Below are positions 44,354-46,468 of a stretch of DNA of 46,468 bases, piece after piece. The stretch is taken from assembly GCF_003318295.1 (NCBI RefSeq), contig NZ_QOCW01000033.1, forward strand, positions 1 to 46,468, written 5' to 3'. The notes beneath the pieces were generated by a model. That model was not told the DNA's origin. It saw only the letters and a list, made by a program, of their open reading frames with translations, and searched no databases. The first letter of the stretch is position 1. Each line of letters opens with the position of its first letter. The position numbers and the translations under genes were made by a program. Source of the stretch: Bacillus taeanensis. GTDB taxonomy: Bacteria; Bacillota; Bacilli; Bacillales; UBA6769.

Positions 44354-44430
44354 TGGGGCGACTGATGGGAATCGAACCCACGAATGTCGGAACCACAATC
44401 CGATGCGTTAACCACTTCGCCACAATCGCC
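44354..44430 (-). tRNA. tRNA-His (anticodon GTG)
   Basis: Loop TTGTGGT; the extra G at position -1 faces C73 as in bacterial tRNA-His; CCA is encoded. Confidence 0.95.
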
Positions 44431-44449
44431 ACAATGACTTTAATAATAT

Positions 44450-44523
44450 TGGCAGGGGCAGTAGGAATCGAACCCACACTGGAGGTTTTGGAGACCTCTG
44501 TTCTACCGTTAAACTATGCCCCT
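44450..44523 (-). tRNA. tRNA-Trp (anticodon CCA)
   Basis: Loop CTCCAAA; acceptor AGGGGCA with TGCCCCT; CCA is encoded. Confidence 0.95.
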
Positions 44524-44530
44524 ATATAAA

Positions 44531-44615
44531 TGGTGGAGGGGGACGGATTCGAACCGCCGAACCCGGAGGGAGCGGATTTACAGTCCGCCGCGTTTAGCCA
44601 CTTCGCTACCCCTCC
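44531..44615 (-). tRNA. tRNA-Tyr (anticodon GTA)
   Basis: Long variable arm; loop CTGTAAA; CCA is encoded. Confidence 0.95.
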
Positions 44616-44639
44616 ACATATAAAGGAAAAAGAAAAAAA

Positions 44640-44715
<76 letters not shown>

Positions 44716-44729
44716 ACAATTTTATAGAA

Positions 44730-44805
44730 TGGCGGTCCCGACCGGGATCGAACCGGCGATCTCCTGCGTGACAGGCAGGCATGTTAACCGCTACACCACG
44801 GGACC
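44730..44805 (-). tRNA. tRNA-Asp (anticodon GTC)
   Basis: Loop CTGTCAC; acceptor GGTCCCG with CGGGACC; CCA is encoded. Confidence 0.95.
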
Positions 44806-44849
44806 AAGATAAAATTAAAATCATTCAACCTATTTAGTGTGAACAATTT

Positions 44850-44926
<77 letters not shown>

Positions 44927-44998
44927 ATAATATATAAATAAATACTTTGTTCCCTGCTTAAAGCAAGAGTAAAACTCATTTCACATTTTAAAATAATA

Positions 44999-45091
44999 TG
45001 GCGGAGGAAGAGGGATTCGAACCCCCGCGAGCCGTGAAGCCCCTGTCGGTTTTCAAGACCGATCCCTTCAGCCGGACTTGGGTATTCCTCC
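44999..45091 (-). tRNA. tRNA-Ser (anticodon TGA)
   Basis: Long variable arm; loop CTTGAAA; acceptor GGAGGAA with TTCCTCC; CCA is encoded. Confidence 0.95.
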
Positions 45092-45129
45092 GTATTTATA
45101 TGCAGTAAAAATAAAAATGTGAAACGTAA

Positions 45130-45203
45130 TAGCGGCGGAGGGGATCGAACCCCCGACCTCACGGGTATGAACCGTACGCTCTAGCCAGCTGAGCTACACC
45201 GCC
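45130..45203 (-). tRNA. tRNA-Met, elongator (anticodon CAT)
   Basis: Loop TTCATAC; the sequence closely resembles the Bacillus elongator Met tRNA and lacks initiator marks. CCA is not encoded. Confidence 0.92.
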
Positions 45204-45212
45204 AATTTAAAA

Positions 45213-45285
45213 TGGAGCCTAGCGGGATCGAACCGCTGACCTCCTGCGTGCAAAGCAGGCGCTCTCCCAGCTGAGCTAAGGCCCC
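45213..45285 (-). tRNA. tRNA-Ala (anticodon TGC)
   Basis: Loop TTTGCAC; acceptor GGGGCCT with AGGCTCC, including a G-U pair. CCA is not encoded. Confidence 0.95.
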
Positions 45286-45315
45286 ATGATGTTTATGCTG
45301 CAAACAATTTTCAAA

Positions 45316-45392
45316 TGGTCGGGAAGACAGGATTTGAACCTGCGACCCCTTGGTCCCAAACCAAGTGCTCTGCCAAGCTGAGCTACTTCCCG
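45316..45392 (-). tRNA. tRNA-Pro (anticodon TGG)
   Basis: Loop TTTGGGA; acceptor CGGGAAG with CTTCCCG; CCA is encoded. Confidence 0.95.
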
Positions 45393-45428
45393 TTTTTTAA
45401 ATAGCGGGCTTATTCCGCTTTTCCAATA

Positions 45429-45505
45429 TGGCGCGCCCGAGAGGAGTCGAACCCCTAACCTTTTGATCCGTAGTCAAACGCTCTATCCAATTGAGCTACG
45501 GGCGC
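45429..45505 (-). tRNA. tRNA-Arg (anticodon ACG)
   Basis: Loop CTACGGA, the anticodon normally edited to ICG; CCA is encoded. Confidence 0.95.
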
Positions 45506-45545
45506 AGTATTATAATTAATTATATTTATCATATAAACATAATAA

Positions 45546-45634
45546 TGGTACCGGAGGCCGGACTCGAACCGGCACGGAGGCAACCCTCCGCAGGATTTTA
45601 AGTCCTGTGCGTCTACCAATTCCGCCACTCCGGC
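45546..45634 (-). tRNA. tRNA-Leu (anticodon TAA)
   Basis: Long variable arm; loop CTTAAAA; CCA is encoded. Confidence 0.95.
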
Positions 45635-45747
45635 AGGACTTATACTGCCTTCACACGTATGTGTGAAACGATATGGAGCACCCTACGGGTACTACTGATT
45701 TTACACTTGCAACGAAGCATATTCCCCGCAGTATGTGTAAGTTTAGA
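45635..45747 (-). repeat. Long tRNA spacer, copy 1 of a related pair
   Basis: A 113-nt spacer after tRNA-Gly. Read on the minus strand it begins TCTAAACTTACACATACTGCG, later GTAAAATC and GTAGTA. It aligns with the 46018-46113 spacer. The other tRNA spacers are shorter, most under 40 nt. Confidence 0.6.
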
Positions 45748-45822
45748 TGGAGCGGAAGACGGGATTCGAACCCGCGACCCCCACCTTGGCAAGGTGGTGT
45801 TCTACCACTGAACTACTTCCGC
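45748..45822 (-). tRNA. tRNA-Gly (anticodon GCC), copy 2
   Basis: Identical to the copy at 44181-44255, including the encoded CCA. Confidence 0.95.
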
Positions 45823-45841
45823 ATTTTTAATTAATTTTATA

Positions 45842-45926
45842 TGGTGCGGGTGGAGGGACTTGAACCCCCACGTCGTAAGACACTAGATCCTAAGTCTAGC
45901 GCGTCTGCCAATTCCGCCACACCCGC
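45842..45926 (-). tRNA. tRNA-Leu (anticodon TAG)
   Basis: Long variable arm; loop CTTAGGA; CCA is encoded. Confidence 0.95.
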
Positions 45927-45941
45927 ATATAAAATTGTAAA

Positions 45942-46017
45942 TGGTGAGCCATGGAGGATTCGAACCTCCGACCCTCTGATTAAAAGTCAGATGCTCTACC
46001 GGCTGAGCTAATGGCTC
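45942..46017 (-). tRNA. tRNA-Lys (anticodon TTT)
   Basis: Loop CTTTTAA; acceptor GAGCCAT with ATGGCTC; CCA is encoded. Confidence 0.95.
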
Positions 46018-46113
46018 TCACTAACTAATGTTAATAATAAACGGTGCCTCTACAATTACTACGATTTTACGATAACCAAGAAGTTAATTCAACGCAGTAA
46101 TTGTAAGTTTAAA
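46018..46113 (-). repeat. Long tRNA spacer, copy 2 of a related pair
   Basis: A 96-nt spacer after tRNA-Thr. On the minus strand TACAATTACTGCG can pair with CGTAGTAATTGTA over 13 bp. Word order matches the 45635-45747 spacer. Confidence 0.6.
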
Positions 46114-46189
<76 letters not shown>

Positions 46190-46194
46190 ATATA

Positions 46195-46270
46195 TGGTGG
46201 AGGATGACGGGATCGAACCGCCGACCCCCTGCTTGTAAGGCAGGTGCTCTCCCAGCTGAGCTAATCCTCC
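46195..46270 (-). tRNA. tRNA-Val (anticodon TAC)
   Basis: Loop CTTACAA; acceptor GGAGGAT with ATCCTCC; CCA is encoded. First tRNA after the 5S gene. Confidence 0.95.
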
Positions 46271-46344
46271 GTTATAATGTCCAGCTTCAGTGATCAGACT
46301 GACGGTTATCTGCCGTGTCTAAACAATCACTTCAGCTTTTCTTG

Positions 46345-46461
<117 letters not shown>

Positions 46462-46468
46462 ATGAGGC

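Overview
This window comes from a low-GC Gram-positive bacterium of the order Bacillales, most likely a member of the Bacillaceae. The gene order cccB / yvjA-like / prfB / secA / hpf / comFC / comFA / degU / yvyE / tagU follows the Bacillus subtilis chromosome arm. prfB carries the RF2 programmed frameshift, and the tRNA cluster has the order of a Bacillus trnB-type operon. The exact genus cannot be fixed from the sequence. Surface proteins anchored by S-layer homology (SLH) domains, together with csaB, point to an envelope carrying a pyruvylated secondary cell wall polymer (SCWP).

Layout. (1) 1-13131, conserved core, mostly on the minus strand: cytochrome c-551 (cccB), a YitT-family membrane protein, prfB, secA, hpf, a cold-shock protein, comFC, comFA and degU, then divergent yvyE. 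The comF part is visibly decaying. comFA has a -1 frameshift, comFC has an in-frame stop before its PRPP motif, and a tnpB-only IS1341/IS605-type element sits between them. The flagellar block that B. subtilis has between comFC and hpf is absent, and degU has no degS beside it. (2) 13215-17139: tagU (LCP ligase), an LtaS-like sulfatase that has lost its membrane domain, and a frameshifted stalk-domain polysaccharide deacetylase. (3) 17250-23856: a minus-strand cell-wall-polymer block, tagA - flippase - tagO - DUF5693 membrane protein - csaB. (4) 23983-36971: seven SLH-domain genes (glucosaminidase, NlpC/P60, subtilase, amidase, GH18, one of unknown function and one pseudogene) plus a DUF4127 protein with a stalk domain. 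(5) 37077-43488: mnaA (UDP-GlcNAc 2-epimerase), gtaB, an SGNH-like protein, VanZ, an aminotransferase, a nucleoside hydrolase pseudogene and a DUF3231 protein. (6) 43573-46461: a terminator, 25 tRNA genes and a 5S rRNA gene, all minus strand, forming the 3' part of an rRNA operon.

How it fits together. MnaA supplies UDP-ManNAc. TagO and TagA start the lipid-linked polymer, the flippase exports it, CsaB pyruvylates it and TagU-type LCP enzymes attach it to peptidoglycan. The SLH proteins encoded alongside then dock on the pyruvylated polymer. Most of them are peptidoglycan hydrolases or proteases, so the region builds an anchoring polymer together with the wall-remodelling enzymes that use it. 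The DUF5693 protein between tagO and csaB, translationally coupled to csaB, is the least understood member and a good candidate for a new function.

The window is also rich in broken genes (comFA, comFC, the stalk-deacetylase, the ltaS-like gene, two SLH genes and the nucleoside hydrolase) and in folded intergenic repeats.
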